The notes under the pieces: generated by a model
Told to the model about the DNA's origin: nothing
The model's database searches: none
What the model saw: the letters and a program-made list of their open reading frames with translations, nothing else
From: Aphodosoma sp044433285
GTDB taxonomy: Bacteria; Bacteroidota; Bacteroidia; Bacteroidales; Paludibacteraceae
DNA length: 33,201 nt
Assembly (NCBI GenBank): GCA_044433285.1
Contig: JAWXTU010000013.1
Location: 1-33,201 of the forward strand
Reading direction: 5' to 3'
Shown here: positions 1-7,466 of the stretch, one piece after another
Numbering within the stretch: the stretch's first letter is position 1
Layout of the letters: every line of letters starts with the position of its first letter
Made by a program: the position numbers and the translations under genes

Positions 1-2175
1 CCTAAAAATAAGGCTCTTATCAAATATCTTTCGGAGCAAGGCATCAAACAAATCTTGATTAAAACTGAAGAGTTTTATATGCAAGAGAACAACAAAAATA
101 TGCACGTTGCTACTGATCCTTTGTTGTTTGTAATTGATGAAAAACATAATTCTATCGACCTAACAGATAAGGGTATTGATATAATGACAGGTTCTACTGA
201 AGACCCTAATTTCTTTGTATTACCCGACGTGGGCTCAGAGATAGCAGAGGTGGAAAAATCAACTATGTCTGACGAAGAGAAACAACAAAAGAAAGATGAC
301 TTGTTGCAAAACTATTCGATAAAATCAGAACGTGTACACACAGTAAATCAACTACTTAAAGCATACACTCTATTTGCAAAAGATGACCAATATGTGGTGG
401 TGGACAATAAGGTGATGATTGTAGATGAGCAGACTGGTCGTATTATGGACGGTCGTAGATATAGCGACGGACTACACCAAGCTATCGAGGCTAAAGAGCA
501 TGTGAAAGTTGAAGCTGCTACTCAAACATTTGCAACTATTACATTGCAAAACTACTTCCGTATGTATAATAAGCTATCGGGTATGACTGGTACGGCTGAA
601 ACGGAGGCTGGTGAATTGTGGGACATCTATAAACTTGATGTGGTGGTGATACCTACCAATCGACCTATCTCTCGTAAAGATTTAGATGATAGAGTTTACA
701 AAACCAAACGCGAAAAATATAATGCTGTAATTGAGGAGATTGTAGATTTAGTAGGACAAGGTCGCCCGGTATTGGTGGGTACTACATCGGTTGAAATATC
801 TGAACTTTTGAGTCGTATGCTCACAATCAGAAAAATTAGACACAATGTATTGAATGCAAAATTACACCAAAAAGAGGCTGATATCGTTGCTGAGGCAGGG
901 CAACCTGGCACTGTAACAATTGCTACAAATATGGCAGGTCGTGGTACGGATATCAAACTATCAGCAGAGGTAAAAAAAGCGGGTGGTTTGGCTATTATTG
1001 GTACAGAACGCCACGAGAGCCGCCGTGTTGACCGCCAGCTGCGTGGTCGTGCTGGTCGTCAAGGAGACCCAGGTTCATCTGTATTCTATGTGTCTCTCGA
1101 GGATAATTTGATGCGCTTGTTTGGTTCTGAAAGAATTTCAAACGTGATGGATAAACTCGGATTCCAAGAGGGTGAGATGATTGAACACTCAATGATATCA
1201 AAATCTATTGAGAGAGCACAGAAAAAGGTGGAAGAGAACAACTTTGGTATTCGTAAACGTCTTTTGGAATATGACGACGTGATGAATGCACAACGTACTG
1301 TAATTTATGCTCGTCGCCGCCACGCTCTTATGGGCGAACGAATTGGTGTAGATATCCTAAATACGCTATACAACACAGCCGAAAGTATTGTGGCAAACAC
1401 ACATGGAGCTCTTGATTATGATGGATTTGCATTTGACACCATGTCTACTCTAGCAATAGACGCACCAGTAGATGCTGACGAATTCAAATCGCAAAAAGCT
1501 GAAAAAATTACAGATAAAATCTTTGATGAGGCGTATATTTCATTCAACCGTAAGATGGAAAAAATGGCAGAAGTTGCCAACCCTGTAATCAGACAAGTGT
1601 ATGAAAATCAAGGTGCACAGTACGAAAAGATACTTATCCCTGTTACAGATGGGAAACGTATGTATAATGTGCCTGTAAACCTAAAAGAGGCATACGATAG
1701 CGACTCAAAAGAGTTGATTAAAGCATTTGAAAAATCTATTCTTTTGCATACTATCGATGAGGGTTGGAAAGAGAATTTACGTGAACTAGATGACTTGCGC
1801 CAATCGGTACAAAATGCAACTTACGAACAAAAAGATCCGCTGTTGATTTACAAGTTAGAATCTTATACCCTATTTAAAAAGATGGTAGAAGAGAGTAATC
1901 GTAAAATCACATCAGTATTGATGCGCGCACAAATCCCAGTACGCGATCCAGAACAGGTGCGCAAAGCTGAGGAGGCTAAACGTCAAGATTATAGCAAATA
2001 CAAAACTCAAAAACAGGAGTTATCTGCCGATGGCACTGCTGCTGCAAATGCCGCAAATAGAGACACACGCGAACGCCAAGTAACGCAACCAATACAGGCA
2101 GAAAAGACTGTAGGACGAAATGAATTGTGCCCTTGCGGTTCTGGTAAAAAATTCAAAAACTGCCACGGCAAATAA
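1..2175 (+). CDS. secA: Preprotein translocase ATPase SecA (5' end missing)
   Basis: SecA is the cytoplasmic ATPase motor that drives unfolded secretory proteins through SecYEG. The frame is open from base 1, so the gene starts left of the window; about 724 codons are present and the first helicase lobe with Walker A is missing. Visible SecA signatures, in order, are TGRIMDGRRYSDGLHQAIEA, SGMTGTAETEAGELWDIYKL, TNMAGRGTDIKL and the arginine-finger block GTERHESRRVDRQLRGRAGR. The C-terminus ends with the zinc/SecB-binding tail CPCGSGKKFKNCHG (C-x-C-x8-C-H). The segment between the helical scaffold and this tail is charged and Ala/Gln-rich, typical of the flexible linker. Identity is certain; only the missing N-terminus limits the entry. 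The next gene, pyrF, follows after 97 bases. Confidence 0.98.
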   Translation, partial: PKNKALIKYLSEQGIKQILIKTEEFYMQENNKNMHVATDPLLFVIDEKHNSIDLTDKGIDIMTGSTEDPNFFVLPDVGSEIAEVEKSTMSDEEKQQKKDDLLQNYSIKSERVHTVNQLLKAYTLFAKDDQYVVVDNKVMIVDEQTGRIMDGRRYSDGLHQAIEAKEHVKVEAATQTFATITLQNYFRMYNKLSGMTGTAETEAGELWDIYKLDVVVIPTNRPISRKDLDDRVYKTKREKYNAVIEEIVDLVGQGRPVLVGTTSVEISELLSRMLTIRKIRHNVLNAKLHQKEADIVAEAGQPGTVTIATNMAGRGTDIKLSAEVKKAGGLAIIGTERHESRRVDRQLRGRAGRQGDPGSSVFYVSLEDNLMRLFGSERISNVMDKLGFQEGEMIEHSMISKSIERAQKKVEENNFGIRKRLLEYDDVMNAQRTVIYARRRHALMGERIGVDILNTLYNTAESIVANTHGALDYDGFAFDTMSTLAIDAPVDADEFKSQKAEKITDKIFDEAYISFNRKMEKMAEVANPVIRQVYENQGAQYEKILIPVTDGKRMYNVPVNLKEAYDSDSKELIKAFEKSILLHTIDEGWKENLRELDDLRQSVQNATYEQKDPLLIYKLESYTLFKKMVEESNRKITSVLMRAQIPVRDPEQVRKAEEAKRQDYSKYKTQKQELSADGTAAANAANRDTRERQVTQPIQAEKTVGRNELCPCGSGKKFKNCHGK

Positions 2176-2187
2176 TGGTTTTAACGT

Positions 2188-2221
2188 AATATAGTTTTAT
2201 ATATAATATAGTTTTATATAT
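2188..2221. repeat. Two perfect tandem copies of a 17-base AT-rich unit
   Basis: The unit AATATAGTTTTATATAT occupies 2188-2204 and again 2205-2221, in the secA-pyrF spacer just left of a copy of the dispersed hairpin motif (2225). No promoter box matching TAnnTTTG is evident here. A similar but imperfect duplication lies in the next spacer (2991-3025). Confidence 0.85.
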
Positions 2222-2224
2222 AAT

Positions 2225-2250
2225 AAGGGAACTTAAAAAACTCCCCAGAT
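2225..2250 (+). repeat. Dispersed intergenic hairpin motif, copy before pyrF
   Basis: AAGGGAACTTAAAAAACTCCCC: GGGA can pair with TCCC around an A-rich loop. The C-rich arm ends 26 bases before the pyrF start codon. Member of the recurring CTAAAAACTCCCC family described in the findings; function unknown. Confidence 0.6.
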
Positions 2251-2272
2251 AAAAAACAAACTAATTTAATTT

Positions 2273-2971
2273 ATGATACAACGTGATGTAATTATAGCTT
2301 GCGATTTTGCAAGTGCAGAGGAGACATACAAATTTCTTGATAAATTTGAAGAGGAGAAACCATTTGTAAAAATCGGTATGGAGCTTTTCTATGCAGAAGG
2401 TCCTGCAATTGTTCGTGAAATAAAACGTCGTGGACATAGAATCTTTTTAGATCTTAAACTGCACGACATTCCTAATACAGTTAAAAAGTCTATGGCTGTT
2501 TTGTCTCGCCTAGATGTGGATATGTGTAACTTGCATGCAGCAGGCACAATTGAGATGATGCGCTCTGCACTCGAAGGACTTACTCGTGCAGATGGCACTC
2601 GTCCGCTACTGATTGCAGTTACACAACTCACCTCTACTAGCGAAGAACGTATGCAAAACGATCTTCTTATTAATGGTAGCATTAATGACGTGGTAGTACA
2701 CTACGCGCGCAATGCACAAACAGCTGGATTAGATGGTGTTGTATGCTCGCCACTAGAGGCTGGATTGGTAAAAGAGGCTTGTTCTACATCGTTTATCACG
2801 GTTACTCCTGGTATACGTTTTGCCGATGGTGAAGTTGGAGATCAGGTGCGCATTACTACACCTGAAAAAGCACGCCAAATTGGCACTGACTATATCGTTG
2901 TAGGACGACCAATTACAGCTGCGCCAGACCCAGTGGCTGCATATCGTCGTTGTATGAGTGAATTTGTTTAA
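2273..2971 (+). CDS. pyrF: Orotidine 5'-phosphate decarboxylase PyrF
   Basis: PyrF decarboxylates orotidine monophosphate to UMP, the last step of de novo pyrimidine synthesis, in the cytoplasm. The 232-residue product is a single TIM barrel with the catalytic block DLKLHDIPNTV (D60, K62, D65) and the phosphate-binding stretches TPGIR and VGRPIT near the C-terminus. The length and the DxKxxDI block are those of the short E. coli/Bacillus-type enzyme rather than the longer (about 270 residues) type that I recall from many Bacteroides; this comparison is from memory. It is followed by pyrE and pyrB on the same strand. The ATG at 2273 begins the conserved first beta strand, so the start is secure. 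Confidence 0.95.
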   Translation: MIQRDVIIACDFASAEETYKFLDKFEEEKPFVKIGMELFYAEGPAIVREIKRRGHRIFLDLKLHDIPNTVKKSMAVLSRLDVDMCNLHAAGTIEMMRSALEGLTRADGTRPLLIAVTQLTSTSEERMQNDLLINGSINDVVVHYARNAQTAGLDGVVCSPLEAGLVKEACSTSFITVTPGIRFADGEVGDQVRITTPEKARQIGTDYIVVGRPITAAPDPVAAYRRCMSEFV

Positions 2972-2990
2972 TAATATAAAAAGGTATTTA

Positions 2991-3025
2991 TTTAATCAAG
3001 ATATTTAGTTTAATCAAGAAATTAG
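2991..3025. repeat. Imperfect tandem repeat (18 + 17 bases) before pyrE
   Basis: TTTAATCAAGATATTTAG (2991-3008) is followed directly by TTTAATCAAGAAATTAG (3009-3025). It parallels the 17-base tandem duplication in the preceding spacer and again lies just left of a copy of the dispersed motif (3043). Confidence 0.7.
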
Positions 3026-3042
3026 TTTACCTAAAAAACTAA

Positions 3043-3067
3043 AGAGGCTTCTAAAAATTCCCCGAAT
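3043..3067 (+). repeat. Dispersed intergenic motif, copy before pyrE
   Basis: TTCTAAAAATTCCCCGAATA; the C-run ends 24 bases before the pyrE ATG. The left arm (GAGG) is weak, so hairpin formation is doubtful in this copy, but the right half is close to the family consensus. Confidence 0.6.
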
Positions 3068-3087
3068 ATAAACAAAATTAAAAAATA

Positions 3088-3720
3088 ATGGAAAAACAGA
3101 TCGCTAAAGATTTATTATCAATACAAGCAGTATTTCTTCGTCCTGAAGAGCCTTTTACTTGGGCTAGTGGCATTAAAAGTCCTATATATTGCGACAATCG
3201 TCTAACTCTATCATCAGTTGCAGTCCGCAATGATGTGGAGAACGGACTAGCAGAAATAATACGTACAAAATTTGCTGATGCAGAGGTGCTTATGGGAACA
3301 TCTACAGCTGGTATTGCACACGCTGCCATCACTGCTACAATCTTAAATTTGCCTATGGGATATGTACGCTCTGGATCAAAAGATCACGGACGCGGCAACC
3401 AAATCGAGGGTAGATTAGAGAAAGGACAAAAAGTGGTAGTGGTAGAGGATTTAATCTCAACTGGCGGCAGTTGTATCGACGTGGTAAATGTATTGCGTGA
3501 GGCTGGAGCCGATGTTCTTGGTGTTGCAAGTATCTTTACATATGGAATGCAAAAAGGATTAGATAGATTAGCCGATGCAAATGTAATAAATTACAGCCTT
3601 TCAAACTTAGATACACTTGCAGAAGTGGCTGTTGAAGAGGGATATATACAAGCTGACGACAGTCAACGCTTAATAGATTTCCGCAACAATCCATCTGATG
3701 AATCTTGGATGAAAAAATAG
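3088..3720 (+). CDS. pyrE: Orotate phosphoribosyltransferase PyrE
   Basis: PyrE joins orotate to PRPP to give OMP, the substrate of PyrF. The 210-residue protein has the phosphoribosyltransferase PRPP-binding signature VVVVEDLISTGGS in its second half, the flexible catalytic loop around GSKDHGRGNQIEG with its Lys and His, and an N-terminal hood beginning with FLRPEEPFTWASGIKSPIY, all typical of bacterial PyrE. Length is normal. It sits 116 bases after pyrF and 29 bases before pyrB, and very probably is co-transcribed with pyrB. No Shine-Dalgarno sequence precedes the ATG, as usual in this phylum. Confidence 0.96.
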   Translation: MEKQIAKDLLSIQAVFLRPEEPFTWASGIKSPIYCDNRLTLSSVAVRNDVENGLAEIIRTKFADAEVLMGTSTAGIAHAAITATILNLPMGYVRSGSKDHGRGNQIEGRLEKGQKVVVVEDLISTGGSCIDVVNVLREAGADVLGVASIFTYGMQKGLDRLADANVINYSLSNLDTLAEVAVEEGYIQADDSQRLIDFRNNPSDESWMKK

Positions 3721-3749
3721 AATAATATAAAACTGAGAATACTTAATAT

Positions 3750-4814
3750 ATGCGTCATCTGTTAGACCCTACCGACTTCGCTGTAAGCGAGATTGATGAA
3801 ATAATCAATTGCGCACTTGATATAATTGACAATGGCGAAAAATACGCCACTGCTTGTAAAGGAAAAATATTAGCTACTCTATTTTATGAACCAAGCACTC
3901 GCACTCGATTGAGTTTTGAGACTGCAATGCTTCGCTTGGGTGGTAGTGTAATTGGGTTCTCTGATGCTGCAAATTCGTCGGTAAGCAAGGGTGAAACTGT
4001 GGCAGATACCATAAGAGTTATATCTTGTTTTGCAGATATCGCTGCAATGCGCCACCCAAAAGAGGGTGCACCTCATCTTGCAGCAGAATATGCCACAATA
4101 CCAATAATCAATGCAGGCGATGGAGGACATAGTCACCCAACACAAACTCTGACTGACCTACTCACAATCCGCAGAGAACTAGGCAGTTTTGATAACCTAA
4201 CAGTTGGACTTTGTGGCGACTTGAAATATGGTCGCACCGTGCACTCGCTAGTGAAAGCGATGGGACGATATGAGAATGTGAAATTTGTATTTATTGCACC
4301 CGACGAACTAAAAATGCCTGATTATATCAAGGAAGAGATGCAATTTGCAAAATCACAAGAGTATATAGAGGTGAAAACACTTGAAGAGGCGATGCCAACT
4401 CTTGATGTGCTATATATGACACGTGTACAACAAGAGAGATTTGATAGCATTGAGGAGTATAACCGACTAAAAGATAGCTACATACTAGACTCTACAAAGA
4501 TGACTCTGGCTAAAAAAGATACGATTGTACTTCACCCACTCCCTCGTGTAAATGAAATTACACCAGAGGTGGACAATGACCCTCGTGCTGCATATTTTCG
4601 TCAAGTAGAAAACGGCAAATTTGTTCGTATGTCGCTAATCTATAACCTCATACAGTGGAGAGAGTGTGTAAATCAAAACAGAGAGAGTTACACAGAGGGA
4701 ACCAAATGTTCAAATAGCAGATGTATATCTACAGTAGAACCTACTAAATTGCTATACAGAAAAGGAGAAGATAATAAATATAGATGTATCTATTGCGATG
4801 CTGAGTTAGCTTAA
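3750..4814 (+). CDS. pyrB: Aspartate carbamoyltransferase PyrB with fused PyrI-like zinc domain
   Basis: Residues 1 to about 304 are a complete ATCase catalytic chain, which condenses carbamoyl phosphate with aspartate: carbamoyl-phosphate loop STRTR (49-53), the 80s-loop lysine (K80), MRHP (100-103), HPTQTL (129-134), GDLKYGRTVHSL and HPLPRVNE. The normal chain ends near IQW, but this protein continues for about 50 residues that contain C320-x4-C325-x20-C346-x2-C349, with the words CSNSRCIS and YRCIYCDAELA. From memory of E. coli PyrI (CPNSNCIS ... CKYCEKEF) this is the zinc domain of the regulatory subunit, which in the classic holoenzyme contacts PyrB. The roughly 100-residue nucleotide-binding domain of PyrI is absent, and no pyrI is seen in the window. 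Enzyme identity is certain; the domain assignment of the tail is strong by pattern; loss of CTP/ATP control is inference. Confidence 0.96.
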   Translation: MRHLLDPTDFAVSEIDEIINCALDIIDNGEKYATACKGKILATLFYEPSTRTRLSFETAMLRLGGSVIGFSDAANSSVSKGETVADTIRVISCFADIAAMRHPKEGAPHLAAEYATIPIINAGDGGHSHPTQTLTDLLTIRRELGSFDNLTVGLCGDLKYGRTVHSLVKAMGRYENVKFVFIAPDELKMPDYIKEEMQFAKSQEYIEVKTLEEAMPTLDVLYMTRVQQERFDSIEEYNRLKDSYILDSTKMTLAKKDTIVLHPLPRVNEITPEVDNDPRAAYFRQVENGKFVRMSLIYNLIQWRECVNQNRESYTEGTKCSNSRCISTVEPTKLLYRKGEDNKYRCIYCDAELA

Positions 4815-4826
4815 TATTGCTAGCTA

Positions 4827-6053
4827 TTATTCAATCACGTCAGTCTCAGTAATTTGTATTTCAAAATCCACAGGATATAGCATATCAATAGTGCCATCAT
4901 CCTCAATTACAGAAGGGAGCAGTTTGTATTTCACAATCAACTGCTCTTTTTTTGCGCCATAAATTAAAAATTGCCCATAAACCGACATTGCACGCTCGTA
5001 TGCAACATCAAGACTCTTTTGTTTAGTCGACCCAGTTTCATCTGCATATCCAGTTATACTCAATTGGCAATTAAGATTGTTATCCAAAAAATTCGTAATC
5101 GCTGATATAGCAGTACATTGTCGACCTGTTGGTCCAAAAACAACTTGTCCGAATTTATACTCAACCTTAAAATTATACCTATCTATTATCTCAAAAAAAT
5201 CTAATCTATACTGAATAGAAGAGGCATAAATATCCAAAAGACTATCCATAACAACCAATTTTTCATTGCGCTGTTCTGATACTATATCTTGCACACTTTT
5301 ACCTAACTCTTTATAATCTTCGTTAGCAAGAAATAGTTTGTGAATACTTATAGGCGATGGATCAAAGGATAGATTATCTATAGTTTCAATAAAATTTGAT
5401 GCTAAACTCAATTTTTGCTCCGCTACCACCAATTTCCTATATAAATACGAAGGGATAATATCTTTTGCCTCCTCATCAAACGAATCGTATATACTACGCG
5501 CTGCCACTATATCTTTAAAATCACTACTAGTAACCATATGTGGTATTGCTGACAAAAATGCACAAAACTCACTAATAGTATCGAGCAATGCAATTTGATT
5601 ATGCGCATTGTAAAGTTTCGATAAATTGGTAATAGTTACATAACTTTTCCCAAATTCATCCAACATATCATACTGATATTCAATATCATTAATCAATACA
5701 GAATCTTGCAACTGGAATTCATCTGGCAACATACAAATAGATTTATTTATATCATTTGCCTTAATCAACTGCTTTATATTAGAGATATTGGCATATATTT
5801 TGAGAGTATAAATATTAGGAATGTATTGTTGCTGATTTTCTGACAGATTGAAATATGAATAGCCTACATCGCTTACCAAAGTGGTATCTTTTAGAGTGAT
5901 TTTGCTAGATTCTGGCATTGATTTAATCATATTCTTTACAGATTCTACCTCACGACGTTCGCTACGCTGTAGTTTTTTGCGCACATCTTTAGCCTCTACA
6001 ACAGCGGAAAATAGTAGAAAGAGAGAGAATATGTAGAAGAATATACGGTTCAT
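4827..6053 (-). CDS. Secreted protein with C-terminal OmpA-like domain
   Basis: This 408-residue protein begins with a typical signal peptide (MNRIFFYIFSLFLLFSAVVEA, a hydrophobic run ending in VEA), so it is exported. The last 100 residues hold an OmpA/MotB-type peptidoglycan-binding fold: ITGYADETGS, then the Ala/Arg-containing helix LDVAYERAMSVYGQFLI and a closing strand; the region before it is alpha-helical, without a recognised domain. No beta-barrel can be recognised, so a periplasmic or outer-membrane-associated anchor is more likely than a porin. It is convergent with pyrB (12 bases between stops) and divergent from the metallopeptidase at 6245. Function beyond cell-wall association is unknown. 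Confidence 0.75.
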   Translation of the reverse strand: MNRIFFYIFSLFLLFSAVVEAKDVRKKLQRSERREVESVKNMIKSMPESSKITLKDTTLVSDVGYSYFNLSENQQQYIPNIYTLKIYANISNIKQLIKANDINKSICMLPDEFQLQDSVLINDIEYQYDMLDEFGKSYVTITNLSKLYNAHNQIALLDTISEFCAFLSAIPHMVTSSDFKDIVAARSIYDSFDEEAKDIIPSYLYRKLVVAEQKLSLASNFIETIDNLSFDPSPISIHKLFLANEDYKELGKSVQDIVSEQRNEKLVVMDSLLDIYASSIQYRLDFFEIIDRYNFKVEYKFGQVVFGPTGRQCTAISAITNFLDNNLNCQLSITGYADETGSTKQKSLDVAYERAMSVYGQFLIYGAKKEQLIVKYKLLPSVIEDDGTIDMLYPVDFEIQITETDVIE

Positions 6054-6070
6054 TAATAATCTTAAATTTA

Positions 6071-6097
6071 TATTCGGGGAGTTTTTAGAAACCCCTT
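6071..6097 (-). repeat. Dispersed hairpin motif in the leader of the OmpA-like gene
   Basis: On the minus strand: AAGGGGTTTCTAAAAACTCC followed by CCGAATATAAA. GGGG can pair with CCCC, and TTT with AAA across a two-base bulge. The C-rich arm ends 22 bases before the ATG at 6053. It lies inside the predicted 5' untranslated region (promoter box at 6112-6119). Confidence 0.65.
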
Positions 6098-6111
6098 TGA
6101 TTTTCAGAGCG

Positions 6112-6119
6112 CAAAATTA
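6112..6119 (-). promoter_or_regulatory. Predicted -7 box for the OmpA-like gene
   Basis: On the minus strand this reads TAATTTTG, matching the Bacteroidetes -7 consensus TAnnTTTG. The -33 TTTG is not well conserved (a T-rich run lies at about the right distance). It predicts a leader of roughly 50 bases that includes the dispersed hairpin motif. Confidence 0.5.
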
Positions 6120-6202
6120 ACATATTTTTCCGAATAAAAAAAGCACAACACATTATTTATTAGAAAATGGAGAAAAAAGAGACAAGATTAAAGAAAAAGT
6201 TG

Positions 6203-6210
6203 TATCTTTG
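6203..6210 (+). promoter_or_regulatory. Predicted -7 box for the metallopeptidase-folA group
   Basis: TATCTTTG is a perfect TAnnTTTG box, 34 bases before the ATG at 6245. No TTTG is seen at the expected upstream distance. Its position inside the longer in-frame reading frame argues against the earlier ATG at 6167 being used. Confidence 0.55.
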
Positions 6211-6244
6211 TATCCTTAAAACAAAAATTAAAAAACAAGAAATT

Positions 6245-6928
6245 ATGGGAACTGGTTATTGGATTATTTTTGGTGTTATTGCACTAGCAAGTTGGCTAGT
6301 ACAATCATCACTACAACGAAAATTTAAACAATATTCAAAAGTGGCACTTCCGAGCAGAATGACAGGTGCTGATGTTGCAAGAAAGATGTTGAGAGATAAT
6401 GGTATCACTGATGTTGATGTGGTTATGACACCAGGACATTTGAGCGACCACTACAATCCTGCAACAAAAAAGGTAAATTTAAGTGAATCTGTATATGGCA
6501 ATTACTCTATTGCGGCGGCAGCTGTAGCAGCACACGAGTGCGGACACGCCGTGCAGCATGCAACACAATACGCACCTCTAAAAATGCGTTCGGCACTAGT
6601 GCCTATGGTTAGTTTTGCATCGCAATGGATGCACTGGTTGTTGTTAGCTGGTATGATTTTCTTTGCTAGTTTTCCTCAACTGCTTCTGATTGGCATTATC
6701 CTATTCGCTTCTACTACCCTCTTCAGCTTTATAACTCTACCGGTAGAGATTAACGCTAGCACACGTGCGGTAAGTTGGTTGAGAAATGCAGGTATCACAA
6801 ACGACCAAACAACTACGATGGCAGAGAGTGCATTGCGCTCAGCAGCATACACTTATGTAGTTGCGGCATTAGGATCATTGGCTACTCTGCTCTATTATGT
6901 ATTTATATTTTTAGGTCGCAGAGATTAA
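6245..6928 (+). CDS. Membrane zinc metallopeptidase (YugP / Zn_peptidase_2 family)
   Basis: The 227-residue protein has an N-terminal membrane helix (residues 5-22), a zinc-protease motif HECGH (97-101, followed by H105), and three hydrophobic segments in the second half (about 120-140, 145-170 and 205-222). This arrangement matches the widespread, poorly characterised YugP-like neutral zinc metallopeptidases of the inner membrane. An in-frame ATG exists at 6167, but a promoter box at 6203 and the Lys-rich extra residues make the ATG at 6245 (MGTGYW) the better start. The stop is 6 bases from folA, indicating co-transcription. Substrate unknown. Confidence 0.85.
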   Translation: MGTGYWIIFGVIALASWLVQSSLQRKFKQYSKVALPSRMTGADVARKMLRDNGITDVDVVMTPGHLSDHYNPATKKVNLSESVYGNYSIAAAAVAAHECGHAVQHATQYAPLKMRSALVPMVSFASQWMHWLLLAGMIFFASFPQLLLIGIILFASTTLFSFITLPVEINASTRAVSWLRNAGITNDQTTTMAESALRSAAYTYVVAALGSLATLLYYVFIFLGRRD

Positions 6929-6934
6929 AAGATT

Positions 6935-7423
6935 ATGGTATCAATTATAGTAGCAGTAGATGAGAAGATGGCAATCGGGCGTGATGGAATTATGCCTTGG
7001 AATTTGAGTGATGACCTGAAGAGATTTAAAGCTATCACCACTGGGCACACCGTGGTGATGGGCAGAAACACTTGGCTCTCGTTACCATTCAAACCACTCA
7101 AAAATCGTCGTAACATTGTAATTTCTAGAACAATGGCTGCGACTGATGGTTGTGAAATAGCCACAAGCACAGAACAAGCATTAGAACTATGCGCATCTGA
7201 CGAAAAGGTATTTATAATTGGTGGTGCTACAATATACAATCAACTAATAAACTCTGTTGACGAATTGATTATCACGCATATACACGAAACTTTTAGTGAT
7301 ACTGATACTTTCTTCCCTACGATAGATGCAGAAATATGGCAAGAGCACGAGAAAAGTGAAATATTATATGATGATAAGAGCAATCTTCATTATCAATACG
7401 TTAACTATATCCAAAAAAAATAA
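6935..7423 (+). CDS. folA: Dihydrofolate reductase
   Basis: DHFR reduces dihydrofolate to tetrahydrofolate with NADPH. The 162-residue protein is the normal length for the type I chromosomal enzyme and shows the family landmarks: IGRDGIMPWNLSDDLKRFK with the active-site acidic residue and Trp, the NADPH-binding VVMGRNTWLSL, NRRNIVISR, and FIIGGATIYNQL. It starts 6 bases after the metallopeptidase stop and is probably translated from the same message. No unusual residues were noticed that would by themselves indicate trimethoprim insensitivity, though this cannot be judged from sequence alone. Confidence 0.95.
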   Translation: MVSIIVAVDEKMAIGRDGIMPWNLSDDLKRFKAITTGHTVVMGRNTWLSLPFKPLKNRRNIVISRTMAATDGCEIATSTEQALELCASDEKVFIIGGATIYNQLINSVDELIITHIHETFSDTDTFFPTIDAEIWQEHEKSEILYDDKSNLHYQYVNYIQKK

Positions 7424-7431
7424 AACACTAT

Positions 7432-7453
7432 AAGGAGCTACTAAAAAATCCTC
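7432..7453 (+). repeat. Dispersed hairpin motif, copy before the M23-like gene
   Basis: AAGGAGCTACTAAAAAATCC followed by TC: AGGA can pair with TCCT. The right arm ends 13 bases before the ATG at 7467. The left arm spells a Shine-Dalgarno-like AAGGAG but lies too far from the start codon (about 30 bases) to act as one. Confidence 0.55.
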
Positions 7454-7466
7454 AAAAAAATACTAT

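Noticed and set aside
995..1201. Antisense reading frame within secA
   Set aside because: It lies opposite highly conserved secA codons and has no promoter or known motif; the other antisense frames in secA, pyrF, metK and nrfA were rejected on the same grounds.
2188..3025. Short repeats as a CRISPR-like array
   Set aside because: The units abut with no spacers, differ between the two places, and no cas genes are present.
4803..4826. Possible terminator between pyrB and the OmpA-like gene
   Set aside because: Only four-base arms (TAGC/GCTA) and no U-run.
6167..6244. Earlier in-frame start for the metallopeptidase
   Set aside because: The extra 26 residues are Lys-rich and unlike the family's membrane-helix start, and a consensus -7 promoter box lies inside them.
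7432..7437. AAGGAG as a Shine-Dalgarno site
   Set aside because: It is about 30 bases from the ATG and forms the left arm of the recurring hairpin motif; other starts in the window lack such sites.
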